64,000 nucleotides of DNA, taken from Orthonyx spaldingii (taxonomy: Eukaryota; Chordata; Aves; Passeriformes; Orthonychidae). Below are positions 39,801 through 53,600 of the stretch, one piece after another. The DNA lies in assembly GCA_013397795.1 (NCBI GenBank), contig VZTJ01004396.1:960088-1024087 (forward strand). Direction: 5' to 3'. The translations under genes and the position numbers were made by a program. The number at the start of each line of letters is the position of its first letter. The stretch's first letter is position 1. The notes under the pieces were generated by a model. The model did no database searches, was not told the DNA's origin, and saw only the letters and a list, made by a program, of their open reading frames with translations.

Positions 39801-39929
39801 GGCCTCTCATTTCCATCTTTAGCACATACTCTCACTTGAGACTTAGAAAGCAGCTTAAATTTGACTTGCAAAAGAAAGAGAGAGGCATGCCCTTGCTCCC
39901 TGGAGAAAGCCTGTGAAAGTAATGTGCTT
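30871..39929. other. Intergenic DNA, no gene seen
   Basis: Mixed-composition sequence. Clusters of overlapping short open frames occur where GC rises (33000-33970, 34110-34860), on both strands. None shows a known domain, a paired splice pattern or a promoter I can support. Part of the left edge may belong to the same ancient insertion that carries the AAAG repeat. Confidence 0.5.
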
Positions 39930-41538
39930 TTTATTTTAGGCTTTGGAAACTGGAACTCAAGACGTAAGGCAGGAAAGGAAGACCAAGCCAGGCAGTTGGT
40001 ACAAGTAAGGTGCAGATACAGAGTCTTGTCCTGTGCCAGCTGGAAAAGACCCATATTGAAAAACAGCTTCACAAGTCCCCAAATGCCATAGCTCCTGGGA
40101 CATTGCTGCACATGAAATATTGCAGCTCTGTGTGTGCTTTGCAGCATTTGAAAGGAAAACTGTCTTATGGATCTTCAGCTGTACCTATTTTACAATTAAA
40201 TAAAAAATTATTTGAGAAAAAAAAAGAGACCTGAAACAAAATACACACAGTCTATGTTCTAGCCATTACTGCAGATTAATTCAATCCTAAAACAAGACAT
40301 GAACACTTTTCAAGAGCACTTTCACTAGTTTATGCAGAGGATGTATCCAACCCCCACTGTGCTGCCTGAGGTGGATCAGTACTACCAGGCAGGGATAAGT
40401 GGACCCATGATGAATGCCCAGAAGAAGCTTTTTGGATGGGACACTGGGACTGAGACACCAAGATGTCCCAAACCTGAACACAAAGCCTGTACTGCCATGG
40501 TTCTCATCACTGCTGGCTCTTCAAATCAGTGTGGACACACTACCATTTAATGAAGAAGAAATTGTACAGTTACCGTGACTCTTTGTTGTCCTGTTTTTTA
40601 CAGCCTTTCCTCATGCAGAATTACCAGTGGTAACAGGATTTGCACTATTTTTCTTTTTTAGGGGTACTTTTTCAAGACATACCAAGAGAGGGACCCTGGC
40701 TACCCCACTTCCTCTGATGATCTATGCATTTTCTTCACTAAAACCTTCTTTTGCTGAGAACAGAAGCTAAAAGTTGGACCAGACTATACTAACAGATTGT
40801 AGAGCCCAGCCCAGTCCAGCCCAGTGCAGAGGACTCCTCTGGAAGGATGTAAAATGTCAAGTATAATACCGTAGTCCTGCCTTGGCTGGGTACCTCAAAT
40901 GTGTGTGTGTGCCCATGTGCCTGTGTTTATGGCAAATACTATCTTCCCACTCCTCACACAAGTACTTATTTCCTTGGAAGATAGGAGAATTAATCTGATG
41001 GTAGGAGATAATCAGGATTGTTCCTCTACACATAAAACAAAATTCTTTTTGTGTACCTATTTGTGCCTACTGCATATATGCTCACAGTTTTGACTCCTGA
41101 ACAGGAAGGAGCAGATTTAAAAGGGATTATACATACAGCAGAATACTTTGAATTCACTTACAAAAATTCTCGTTTCTCACCTTTGTCTTTAAACATTTAT
41201 ACATTCTTGAGGGGTCCCAAAGGGGAGTTTTCATAATCCTGTTCTGTGCTTATTGCATTTCAAAGCAATTAAGACTCTAAAAATGTCCTCAAGAGGCATT
41301 GATACTAACAGATTATTCCATTTCATTAATGATTATTTACTTTTTGTTAGGGCTTCCTTTATCTTTAGAACACATTTGGTACAATCACGGGATAAATTAA
41401 TTAGGATTGAATAATACTATGACTCATCAACATACAGGAGTTCAGTGTATATGTGAATATGTTCAAGAAAAAGGTGCTACTGATCCTTGTTCCAGTGGTG
41501 CTTCTCCTCTTAATTGCCATGTGAAATGCTTTCTTCTT
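39930..41538 (-). other. NIPAL2: Possible NIPAL2 3' UTR
   Basis: Non-coding sequence downstream (on the - strand) of the NIPAL2 stop. On that strand an ATTAAA hexamer lies at 40546-40551 and a canonical AATAAA at 39930-39935. Either could end the transcript, and the true end cannot be fixed from sequence alone. A short TG tract occurs at 40899-40911. Confidence 0.35.
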
Positions 41539-41633
41539 TCAGCTTTGATTTCTCACCGAATCATCTTCCTTATTCAGTGTGCCATAGCATGAACCATGAG
41601 AATCTGGTTGTATTTTGTCTGTCAATTTTTGTC
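41539..41633 (-). CDS. NIPAL2: NIPAL2 terminal coding exon
   Basis: The acceptor TTAG is followed by 92 coding bases and the TGA at 41541-41539. It encodes QKLTDKIQPDSHGSCYGTLN and then KEDDSVRNQS. DKIQPDSH and YGTL match the human tail, but the protein stops several residues earlier than human NIPAL2 as I recall it. Confidence 0.93.
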
Positions 41634-44600
41634 CTAAGGAAATGAGGTGAGAGAAGAAAAAACAACAACTCTGTGAAGAATTTTAATAAATTCCCCACCA
41701 ATCCATCATTTAAACATTCTTTGCTCCAGTAATCATTGTTTTCATTTGACTGGTTGTAACAATAGCTTGGAAAAACCCTGAAAAATTCTTTGAAAAATCT
41801 GTTGGGAACAGGAATAGAAATTAAGGGAACAGTATATTTATTAAAAATGACTAGAGCACATTTGTGACTCAATTCTCCTAGGTCATCCCATTATCTGATA
41901 CCTCATTTAAACAGAGACAGAAAAAAGCCCTACTTACCAGGAATATGTCCACAGTCAATAAAAGGAATTTGTAAATGCTCCTCTTTTTTATTTCTTGCAA
42001 TTATAATCACACCAAGGAAAGATAGGAGACACCTGCAAAATAACAGTGGCATAGTATCATTAGAAACAGTTCACTGCATCTGAGATGAGAATATCTTTCC
42101 ATGTTTCTTTTTCAAGGACTTCCAAACCCAAGTTGCTGAGTTTATAAAGAAACACTTCTTCCTGGCAGCTCTATAAATTTATTTTGGGCTTCTTTCAGAC
42201 TAGTTTTTGCCTCCTGAAGCTTTATTATCAGTTCCAAAGGCTCCACAGCCAAAATTACACTTCCAGCAATATATACCTAATCAGATGCCTGTGAGTGTGA
42301 GACCACAACATTTGAATCCCTGAGAAAATCTTCACAGAGCATCCAAGCTAGCATTCTAGCATGTGCAATTTCATTAACAACTCAGTCTAGCTGCGGACAA
42401 TCGACATCTCTGATGTTTTTTTCATTTGATAGTGTGTCTCAGGGGCAGGCTGTAAGCCAGGAGCAATGAAAAACTGCTATGGTTGGACACATCTTCTATC
42501 CGTTAGGTGTTGGACACACAACCCCTAACTCCTATCTGCCAAATACATGGTTGCTCATCTTCATTTTTTGTCTCTTTTCCAGCAGTCAGACCAGATAGTG
42601 GCTGTGTGCATCTACTCTAGCCTGGCTGCAGTAGATGAAGAAGTCTGTAGCTATCAGCCCCATTTACTTGACAGCACTGTGGCAAGACACCTCCAGCAGT
42701 TCTATGAGATCTTTTAATCGTTTTGTGCCCATTATTATAATTGTCACCTCTCCCAAAAGTTGTTATGGTGCTGATAGCCAGCAGAAGGTTTCTGCTCTCA
42801 CAACACCTAGGCCATTCATCAAACATTTATTTAGCATGCTCTGAATTTTTCCACAGGCACACTGTGTCTTTCTGGACACAGGAAGATGGGGGAGAGTTAT
42901 TACAGAACTGCATTGTAGACAAGCAGGTCATATAATGGCCCATGCCTAGGGGCAGCAAAGACCAGCCAGACACACCAGTGGAAGGTAACATGGGAGGAGA
43001 TGTCTCACAGCTGTAAAAGCACCCCCCTATAATTTGATATTTGGTGGAGAGCAGTGACTTCTCCTTCCTGCTGGAGGAACACATGATGCTGATTTTTCAT
43101 TCCATCATAAGATTAGTAGTTCACAAGTGTCTCACATTTTTACATATTTGGATTCAAAACCAGGCCTCCGAACTCCCAAAGCACAGACATCAATCTTTCC
43201 TTTAATGTTTTTTTATCCTACTATAATGGCTATTCCATAATACTTTAATAACAAGGTGGGTTTCTTCTTACTGAGAAAAGAAGAGATTCCACAAGGCAAT
43301 GCTGTTTCAGTACAAACCTTAGTGTAGATTTTAGGCTGATACACTTACCCGAACAGAAACATGAACACACTCAGTAAAGCTGCACTTTGGAATTCCCGAT
43401 AAAATATGACCCCTGGAATGTGACAGAAACAAGAATTGCAGATCTTGACTGGCTTCCAAGTGATATGAATTACAGTTGGGAGGGTCAGGAGAAGTGTCAT
43501 GCTTAAATGGAGCACAAAAATCCCAAATAAGGTATTAATATACATCGTGATGTGTTCACTTTTTGTCCTGTATTCCACAATCTAGGCTTTCTCAAGATAC
43601 TGCATAGGACTGGAGAAGATTTAGTCAATCAGGTTGGAACATGTGCTGGGTTAGTAATTGCACAGATGCACGTATTTATTGCATTGTCAGCAACAATTTC
43701 CATGCGGGTCAAACTTGAGGTCCTATTCACAAGCAGAGGCATACCCATACAGCTAAGAGATTCTTCATGGACTTCGTTAAGCTACTCCAACGGACCATGT
43801 GGACATCTTAACTCCAATTGGGAACAGATTTTCAATAACTAACTGTGTCCCTGATATTTGCACCAAGTGAAGAGCTCCAGCAGCCAGGTTTGCCAAATCT
43901 TTCTGGCTGAAGGGATCTCTAGCTCTTTCTGGTCACCCCTCTTCCAGGAATTAGCACCTCTGTAGTGGAGGTGACAGAACCAGATGTGGATCTGGACCTC
44001 AGCTGCCCCTATTAACAGCCAAGTCTATTAGCTTTAAACCACTGACGAGCACAGCTCTGCTTAGAAACGCCAGAGTGGGAACCAGTGCAGCTGAAGTGTG
44101 ACTGTGTCTTCAAAGGCTGTGACTGGGGATGGGGGAATCATGAGACAAGGTATCTTCTACGAGCACCCCAGCAAGATTCAGCAGAGGTTGTTCTCCTAAG
44201 CCCTACACTGGTTTAACTAACCTGGTGCAAATGCATGTGTATCCACTCTCAAAGCTATTAAGCCATTCCTGAATAGGTACTTGATCTTTTAAGGAGGCAC
44301 CAGGCCAAATTCCCCATATGGTCACAGGAACACAACCCCCTTTTGGCACAAGTTTCCTCTCAGTCACAAAGTGTAGGTCTCTTCTAACACAGGTGCTGAG
44401 GCAATCTGTGCATAAAGCTAACTCCCCTTCTCATTAATGGCAGCTCTGCATGAGAAACTCCTGCACAGCAATGACAGGAAAGCCCCCAGTGTGTGTTAAA
44501 ATGAGTCATAAATGTTCTAACAACATGATCATTTTGGCTCATTGCTGATACAGCATCTTAGTCGTCCTCCCAGCTCATGTTCTTACGCTGTGCACAATTT

Positions 44601-47600
44601 CCAAGATTTGCAGTCCCTCTTTAACAACACTGAGTTCAAAGTTCTCACCCAGAATAAATGTTAAATGCTTAAAAAGTTTTTGTAGTCATTTTATTTCCTT
44701 CACTTAACCCAGAATTCCACCTTCTGAAATGGAATATATGCTAACTACTATGAAGCACAGCTGGTTGTCATTTGAGTAGTTTGCCAGGCTGTTAAAATTA
44801 CTCTACCAGTTGGTTTAGGGAGACACTGGTGTGCACATGGTAAATGCATTTACTGAATGTCAATATGAGGCTAGGATAAATGTAGGTACTTCTATTAAGC
44901 CAGCAAGGCACACTAAATCACACATATCTATTTTGGAAAGGTTAGAATTTGATTATTTTTCATAGAATCATAGAATGGTTTGGGTTGGAATGGACCTTAG
45001 AGATGATCTTGTTCCAACACCCCTGCCATTTATTTTGTTTCAAAAGTTGTGAACTTATTTATTTTTCAGAATTTAAACACATATCACTTAGGAAAAGCTT
45101 CTTTCTGTGAAGGCAAATATGACTGATTTGGGTTCCTATTCGCAGGGTTCCTGTTCTTGAAAACATGATGTTTAGAAAATCTTTCTGTAGAGGAAGAAGG
45201 TCAGAAACAAACCTGAAATGATGGCACTGGTGGTGATGAACACAAAATTAATGGGGACAACTGCTGTTGCTTCATACAGATGCATTGCTTGATTCAAGAA
45301 CCTGCAAGATAAGCGTTATTGTATCTCATGCCTACAGAAGGTTCTTTGCACTTTAAGTCAAGTTAAGCCACTTCTTGTCAGTTTAACAATAAGTGTGACC
45401 ATTTCTTACCACAGTAGCAAGTAGTCCTGGACAGCATATGAGTATTGAATTTACTTTCTAGTTTTGACTCTGCAGAGTACCAATAGGTGAAAGCAAGAAG
45501 GTTGGCATGCATTTTATCGGCCATAGGCTGTCAATGGACATATTTTTGAAGCATTGCTGGAAAAATGTTGTCTGCCACAGATAAGGGAGGAATGCTAGGG
45601 TATTACTGCTTATGATCTGCATTGGTTCTTGGAAGCAGTGCTGCGTGCAAGCAGCCAGGGACAAGTTGCTCTAATTCAAACAGGTTGTATAAGGGTATAT
45701 TTGCATCACGGACATGAACACGGGAACTGTAGGAACTGCTTCACTTTGCTGAAGTCCACATTGCAGATCCTGCTCAATCCAGCTTGGCTGAAACACCTAT
45801 TTGCATGTTTATCCATGCAGTCACACCCCAGAAACACTCTGTCCTGCTGGGAAAGTCCAGGAAGGTGACTTCAAGCCTGGGCTCCTTGGGTCGGAAACTC
45901 TCTGCCCTGCTCTTCAGAAATGCAACATGAACCCTCACCAGAATCATGCGCAAGAGTGTGCAGGACCACAGGAGCATACACTGCACACAGACCTGCAGGA
46001 CTGAGACATTGGCCATGGAGCAGCCTGCATAATCTGCAAAAAGGCAAAGCAATTAACCCACTTGTACAGAGATCACAGCTATCAACATTCACCCACAGAG
46101 TGATGAATCATGAGCTGAAATTGTGGATGCACCTGTAGATATTCTATTAATGGTCATTTCAGAGAGCAAAATCAGGAGTCTGCAGAGTATATTCAAGCCT
46201 GTAAAAAGAACCACACTTGAACATTTCACTGGTGCAATATATGTGCACAGTAAAAATCCAAGCTTGGATCTGTTTTAGCCATTAAAATAATTGTGTGGTT
46301 ATTTTAGCAACTGTTGAACAGTCTCCATGGTGCTTTAAAAATAAAGAAATCCTACATATCCACAGGATAGTCAGGATTTTGAAGTCATTGAAAACACCTC
46401 ATTATTTTCTCCCATTTGCAACAAACTGGGTCACAGGAACTAAACAGTGATACCAAGGCCCAGCATTGGATCCAGGAGATTGTTGCAGCACAGGCTGTTC
46501 TGAGCTAATGAATGACAGTCAAATAAAATAAGAGAGAAAACAAATAAAATGAAAAATTTATACTGACAGCCCTGTCCCTGTTAGAAAATGCATCCAAAAG
46601 AGTAGAGAGAAAGGGACACTGAGCCCAGGGAATGAAATGGGCACATTTCACTTCTGTTTTAATTCTGGCCAGCAAAAGAAAAAAATTACAAGATGGAGAG
46701 GTTAATTCAGCAGCTTCTTATTTACCAAGCTCTTATTTCCTATTTTAAATGCCCAGAGCTGTTCTCCCAGTGAAGACAAGTTGGATGTAAATCACACTAT
46801 AATCTGTTACAGGGGAGTTCCTGAGTCAGCCGTGGAGAGTCAGTGCATAACAATGCATGGACTTTCTGATTCCACATGGGAATGGTATGTTCTGCCATGA
46901 AAAAGCTGGGTTGGCTTTTCCACCGGAAAATAATCATGCAAGTAACTACTCAGACTCACACTAGAGCAGTCTAGATGAGACTACTGAAGGCTGCTATCAG
47001 CACCAGAAGCAGAGGGACAGGCAGAAAGGGAACAGACTCTGTTCAGCTGCAAGACATATTTTACCATGCTGCCACCCCCAGCAATCTGCAAAGGCAGCAT
47101 AAACCAATCACTTCACAGACCAGAGGCCTCCAGGGAAAACTTGAAAGGTACAGGACAGCAAAGTGCAACATGCAGATTTAACAGAGGCAGGCAGAAAGTT
47201 GTGATAAACTCTCTTCTTCAGTCTGACTCGGGACATAAAGCTGGGGAATAGACATGAATAATGAGGGTAAACATGGCCATTTGATTATTCAGCAATAAAG
47301 GTTTCTAAAAGTAACCCCCAAACGACTACATAAGCATAAATTTCACTTAGTGTGTTAAGACCTGTGCCAAAACTAGGCAAGTAAATTTGGGAAGACCTTG
47401 TTGAAGGTGATAATGAGAGGGGGTGGTGTCCATAACAATAAATTATAAATTAAGAAATAAAGCCCAAATAAAAAATACAATCAACTGAAGGCAATTCATG
47501 CATCTGTCAAGGATCTGCCAGGAATTTGTTGCCTTAAAATGCAACTTGTATCTGGAATCATTATCAGTACCAAATGAAACTGACGGACACAATTTGTATA

Positions 47601-50600
47601 AAGGTTAGTAGGTAAGTAGAATCTCACTTACTTGATTTGGAAAGCACACGAAGTTGCCATTAAAACAATCATGATATAGAAAACGGAGTAAGTCAGCTGC
47701 ATTTTCCCCTTCACAGAAAGTGCTATCATGCTGGACACAGCCTTAACAGCAATGACAGTCAGTGATGCTGAAAGGAAAAGGAAGAGATTAGCGGGGTGGG
47801 ATTCAGATCAGCAGTGACCTCAGAGCATCAGTAAGGGAGGACAAGGATCCAGGCAGAGCCACAGGTCTGATCACTTAAAATAAGACTGAGGAAGGATTAA
47901 GGTGTGACAGCACAGATTCCTTCCCACGGGAAAAATTTTCCTTTCTGTAACAAGTCTTGTAAACAAGATAAGTTGTTCAGAGCTGCTTTGGGAACAGGCG
48001 GTCGAATGCCTGTGGCCAATCAGTCCGCGGGGGTGTGGATGGTTATAGCCAATCCCAATAAGCACTCATTTTGTATATAAAAGCTGTATTTAAATAAATA
48101 AATGTCTTTCTTGGCATTCTCATCATTGTGTGTCCCTTTGTTTCGACATCAGCTCAACAGCGACATTTAGGCACCTAGAAGAAGTGTATGATTTTATAAA
48201 TGCTTGCTAAGCTACTGTCTAAGCTCAGTGGCCTTAGCTCCAAGGATGCTTTGTGTTTTGCCTTTAAGTTCTTGTACCACACTGGACTACAAGGTGGTAC
48301 AACAGCCTCCACATCTTCCGGACATGTTTTATTTAGCTCCAACTGCTAATTTGGAGCCCATATTACAGTATTCAGGAGACATCTAAGAAGTCTGGTTATC
48401 TGTTCAAAGCAGTTAGGATGCCTCCTTATGAGAGCATGCATGGGACACTGGCAGCCCCAAATAACTCGTCACCCTGAGGATTTCTCTTCTGAAACATGAG
48501 CTGGACAAAGTTGTCTTCTGAGATCATATCCCAAAGCACCTAACTCTCCCCATGGATTATACAAATATGAAGAGCAGGCGAACAAAACAGGGGTCTGCAT
48601 TTCATTTCAGGGGCCAGGCTCTTAAGACCATTTACTGGAATTTTTCCACAGAAAGAATATTTCAGTAGTGTCAATCCATTTAATCACTATCATTGTATCA
48701 CCACAAACAAATTTCAGACAGCAGGCAATGGTTTTAATACATGTCGCCAGTTGAGAGAGGTTTTGCAAGACACATCTTTTGGAAAAAGGGCTAAGAGTTT
48801 AGCTAAGAGTTACTTTACATTTTCTTTTGGAGCTCTTGGTTTGTGGAAGCTAACCCAAGAAGTCTGTGATTACTGCAAATAAAATGTAACAAATTCAAAA
48901 AACCCTAAAAATTTCAAGAGTCAGGCTTCAGAGATGACCTTTGAAGAAAGGTAATTAATTGTCAGGAGCACTGTCCCCCAGCTGAGATCCAGTTCCACAC
49001 TCATGCAGAGCTGAGGAGTGTTGGATTTCAGTGGTCTGATTCATCCTCCTGTAACATTCAGATTGGCAAGGAGACGTGCACTGTGCAAAAGGTTCAGGCC
49101 AAGGGTTGGGAGAAAAGGAGGGGGAAGAAGAATGAATGCAGGTCTGTGGGTTTGATTGCAAGCATTTTTCTTATAGGAAGTCCAAAAGTTCAGGGGGAGT
49201 TTAAGAGTTGCATACATCCTGTGATGATCCTGTTCATCACCATGAAATTCACTGTTTTCATAACAACCTTTCCACCAAGTACTTCACTCCTTTCTCTGTA
49301 ATGGAAACAGGTGAAGTGGTTTAACAAACAGCTGTAAAACTGACCAGAGGTCAAATGCTGGCCCACAGTGGTGCAAATGCTATGATACAAAGTCAAAAAT
49401 ACACTCAAGCCTCAACAAGACATCCACATAAAAATTGAGATTTGCACTCTAACATGGGGAAGTTATTATTTCAAAAGAACACTTACAGGTAAAAATGAGT
49501 ATTTTGAATTGTCCTGCTCAGCGTAAAGATTGTTAATTTTTTTTTTTCTGATGAAAGGGTAGTTTCATGCCTTAAAATTTTAACAAGACAGAAATGAAAG
49601 CACCAGGGGGTTGGTTGGTTTGTTTGTTTGTTTGTTTTATATTCTTTGAGAAGTGGAATGATCTTTTTCATTAAAGTAACTCTGAAACAAGTTTCAAACC
49701 TAGGAAGTTGTTTTCTCTGTAAGAAGACCTCCCCTCAAGGCTGGTGTCACAAATGATGTCATTTTCCAGCTGTTAGGGCAGAAAACTCTGAAATCCCACT
49801 ACAATCTGAAATAATAACCCCCAAACTTATGATAACTGATTATATACATGAGGTAAGATGATTCTCACTAAATGAATTTGCAGAGTTGTACCAAGCAAAA
49901 CTTTATCAGTTTTGTGATCACCTCTGTATTTTCTTGATGATGAAAGTAGCTTGCATATCCAGTGAAACACAAGACTGCCCTCTCTTTAAAGAAACCTTCC
50001 TACATTTAATTTACATCTGTATGAATACTCCACCAGGAATATATCACTTTTCATGAACACCCACCCCTTTGGCAGGCAGGGCTTTCCAAGGGCAGTGCCT
50101 GTGTCACACAGCTGGGAGCAAAGTTATGAGCAATTTTTAAGTCCCTCCATCACTTCACTCAGCAGAGAGGTCAGAGACCAAGCAGAGTGCTCTAAGTGTA
50201 GATTTGTGGGGACTGTCAGGCTCTAGGACAGCTGCAGAAACCAGAGTCAGATGCAGTTCTGGGTTTCATGCTCAAGGGAAATGTCAGTATTTCAGAAGTT
50301 CCCATAAACCAGGATTTGTTTGTTTGTATCTTTTTAATAGAGCAGAAATAACAACACATTTTTCCTCAGGCTGCATATGCTCACGAAAACCTCAGCAGCT
50401 ACCAGCTGAAAATGTATTTTTGGTTGATTGCAGCCAGACCACAGAACTGCAGTTAGTGCCTGCCAGGGCACAGGTTTGCAGCCTTGCTGCTGTTCAGGAG
50501 CTCCGCGTGCCCCTTTCACACCGGCAGCATCGGGGCTGGCAGGATGCAAGGCAAAGTCAGCAGGGCTGTACAGACCAACTGCCCAGGTCTCTGAGGGCTT

Positions 50601-53600
50601 GCTCGGGGCAGCATCATGGTGGACCTGCTCAGAACTGCAGCAGCGATGTGTAGGAACACATCTGGAAGTCTTCAAGCTTCCAGTTATACAGAAGGAGGCT
50701 GGACCTTCGCTTAGGAGTGCACAGTGCTTCACACTCCTCGTGGCCGTGTTGGAAGCTGCAGAGCAGCTCAGGCGAGCTTTGCCAAAGCTCCAAGGCTCTG
50801 TGCTAGGAACTGGGGGATAGCCACACTCACACTTCCCTCCTCCAAACCAAGAGCAGCTAGACTTAAGGCTCTGGGGGCTCTTGCTTCTCTGCCTCATGCA
50901 GGGAGAGTGGAAATCCTTCAGTGCTTCTGCAGAGCTACAGATACTGATGTTTCTAGAGCAGAAAAACCTACACGGGGAGACTGTCCCCAAATAGTTGTTC
51001 TGAAAGTCTGAGCTTTTCAGCTGAGCAAGAAACCACTCGGGGATCTGAAGGAAGGGAGTTAATAAATCTGTAAGGGTTCTTCCCATTCAATTAAATCCAA
51101 ATTTTGTACCTGGCAAACTTTAGTGAAATTCTACTTTATCAAAACCCTCATGGTCATCTCCATTAGAAATTTAAATCTTTACAGACTGATACATGCACCC
51201 ACTGAACTCAGTGAAAAAACAGCCTTTGACTTCAATGGCACAGTTCAAGCACCTTTTGCTTCAACCAAAGACTTGTGGTGTCCCAGTAGGGTTTCATGGA
51301 GAAATGACACAACAAGGACAGGAGAATTTGTCATATGGGGTGATGAAAATTTTTGATATAAGCCTGCAAGCATAGGAGCTTTAGAGATGACCTCCTGACA
51401 TTTCCCAAAACTGATTCAAGTTTAACTTTATTGAAAGCTGCTGATAAAAGGACCTCCTGTATTTCCCTGGTTATTGATTGTGGTGACAATGATAGAAAGT
51501 TAACTTCAGTTACCCACTGAGTTCTTGTTCTTCTTCAGGAAAGGTGTTAAAATATGCAATGCTGCATATGCTAATAGTCATAGATAATTAAAAGCTGTTG
51601 TACAGTCAAAGCATATCACTGCATTTGTTTACAGAGCGCTTACAAGGTCTTCAGCTACTCTGTTTTAAAGAACTGATTTTCACAGCCTGCTCTCCAAAAC
51701 AAAGTTTCAAATAGTCCACTTTCCCAGGATATAAACCTAAAGTGTTATTTTAAAAAAAATTTCAGAATACCATTGCACATAGCATGTTAATTTGAGGGTA
51801 TCTGTAAAAAGAAATAGTCCCAGCAATAAGCATAGGAACTATGTTTCATAATCAGCTTTTCCCTTCAAAAAGAGACCCCAGTAAAAATCATGTGAAATGT
51901 TTCAATGATTCTCCTTCAGCACACTTTTTTGAAATAGCTCTAATCTAAATAGTCTGGTGAGATGGAGTGACAAGGAATTATCAAGTAACAGGCAGGAACT
52001 TTAAAGTGAATAATATATTCTTACCCAGTAGTGCCACCATCATTAACAAAACCATGATGTGTTTCACAGCCTTTCTTTTGTAAAAATAGAGGAGAATGCA
52101 AAATACTATAATTTCTAAAATCTGAAAATAAAAGAGAAGAAAGTTAGAGCTGTGAAACTATGTAATAAATGCTTCATTCAAAGTCTTTGAGATGTCACAT
52201 TCATTTTTGCTGTTCTACCCGTTCAAAGAAAATGGCTTTATAAAATATCTTCTGCTAAAAAAATAACTATTGACAGTTAACTGAGCTATCAAACAACTGT
52301 TGTAATTTATCTTTTTTGTTACAGCAAAAGTTAAACTTTGAGCATTTCTTATATCTTTAGTTTTTCTTTTTGCACGTCTATCTACATTTTGTCACTGGTA
52401 ATGTTGAGAAGGTTTTTTTAATGTGACAGCAATGGTACCAATATTTATCAGTAATAATACTTACAGAAACTCTGTTTATAATTCCTATGGAATAAAGCAC
52501 TTAGCTAAAGAAAGAGCGATCTCTCGTTTTAGCTATAATATTCCTAATGTCACTCACTCTTTGTGATGTACAAGCTTATTTTTGCTACCCTCTTTGCCCT
52601 TCTCACCATTCCTACTAAAAACTCCTCTTGAAACTTTGTCCAAATTTTCTGCCAAACATCTTAAGGAGGAAAGGATTTATTTAATGTGGTAATTCTCAAA
52701 TCACAGGTACCTGCCAGGAGATTACCTTGAAAAGCTCAATGACACACTGGCAGACCACACTACAGGAGATGTTGAGATGCTGAAGCAGCTTTACCAACAC
52801 CGTGCATGGTCCAGTTTTGTTCCTTCAGTAATATGTGACAGCTAAATGACAGTTAAATTTGCTGACTTGCTGTTAATGTGTCTGCAGATTTCATCAGTAA
52901 CTCTTGCCTCTTGCCATCTCAAAAGTATGGGTGTTTTGCCTCCAACCCAAAGGGGTAGCCCAAATATCCCTTTATGCCTAAAGAAAACAGCAAGTGCAAG
53001 GGCCATAAAGCTTCTGTGAAGTCCAGAAGACTTGTGAAAGCAGGAGTGATGCACCTCTGCACTAAGGGGTGCTCAGAAACCTGGTAGGCCTTAGAGACAG
53101 CATGAAGGTAAAGAAGTTCATTTGAGCATGTCAGAAAGAAATCAAATGGGAGAACTAAGACAGAAAATGAGATTGTCATCATTACTAAATCTCATTATTG
53201 TTATTTTTTACCTACAAAGCAAATAATAGAAACACCTGTTAATCTCCTTGACTTTGTCACCAGCATAGTATTTTATGTTTTATAATGCCACTTCACTCTT
53301 AAACCAACAGCCACCATATGACAGCACAAGACACAAAAGTACCCGGGTATTGTGCTGGTGGAATTTCCAAAGAGGTGACTGAACAGTTACTAGTGGTGGT
53401 TATATAACGTAAGTAGCCCATTTCTCATTATGGAGAGTGACTGCAGAAGGAAAGCTGTCAGCTATGCCAGTTACTAAAATTCTCTGCCACACTTATACCC
53501 TCCCCAGTTCAGAAGTGTTTAAAAATATGAGCAGGATATAATTATGCTTTAATTCAATTTTTATTTACCTTCACATGGATCCCTTGCTGCCAAAGACAAC

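Larger units (their letters stand above)
42033..47631 (-). other. NIPAL2: NIPAL2 introns, 3' part
   Basis: Introns are 42033-43348, 43413-45212 and 45302-47631. Apart from the CR1 fragment at 44961-45029, I see no further element. Short overlapping open frames at 42617-43084 and 45629-46138 are on both strands and unrecognised. Confidence 0.75.

Noticed and set aside
40801..40830. CCCAGCCCAGTCCAGCCCAG short tandem
   Set aside because: Only a few imperfect units; too short to treat as a feature.
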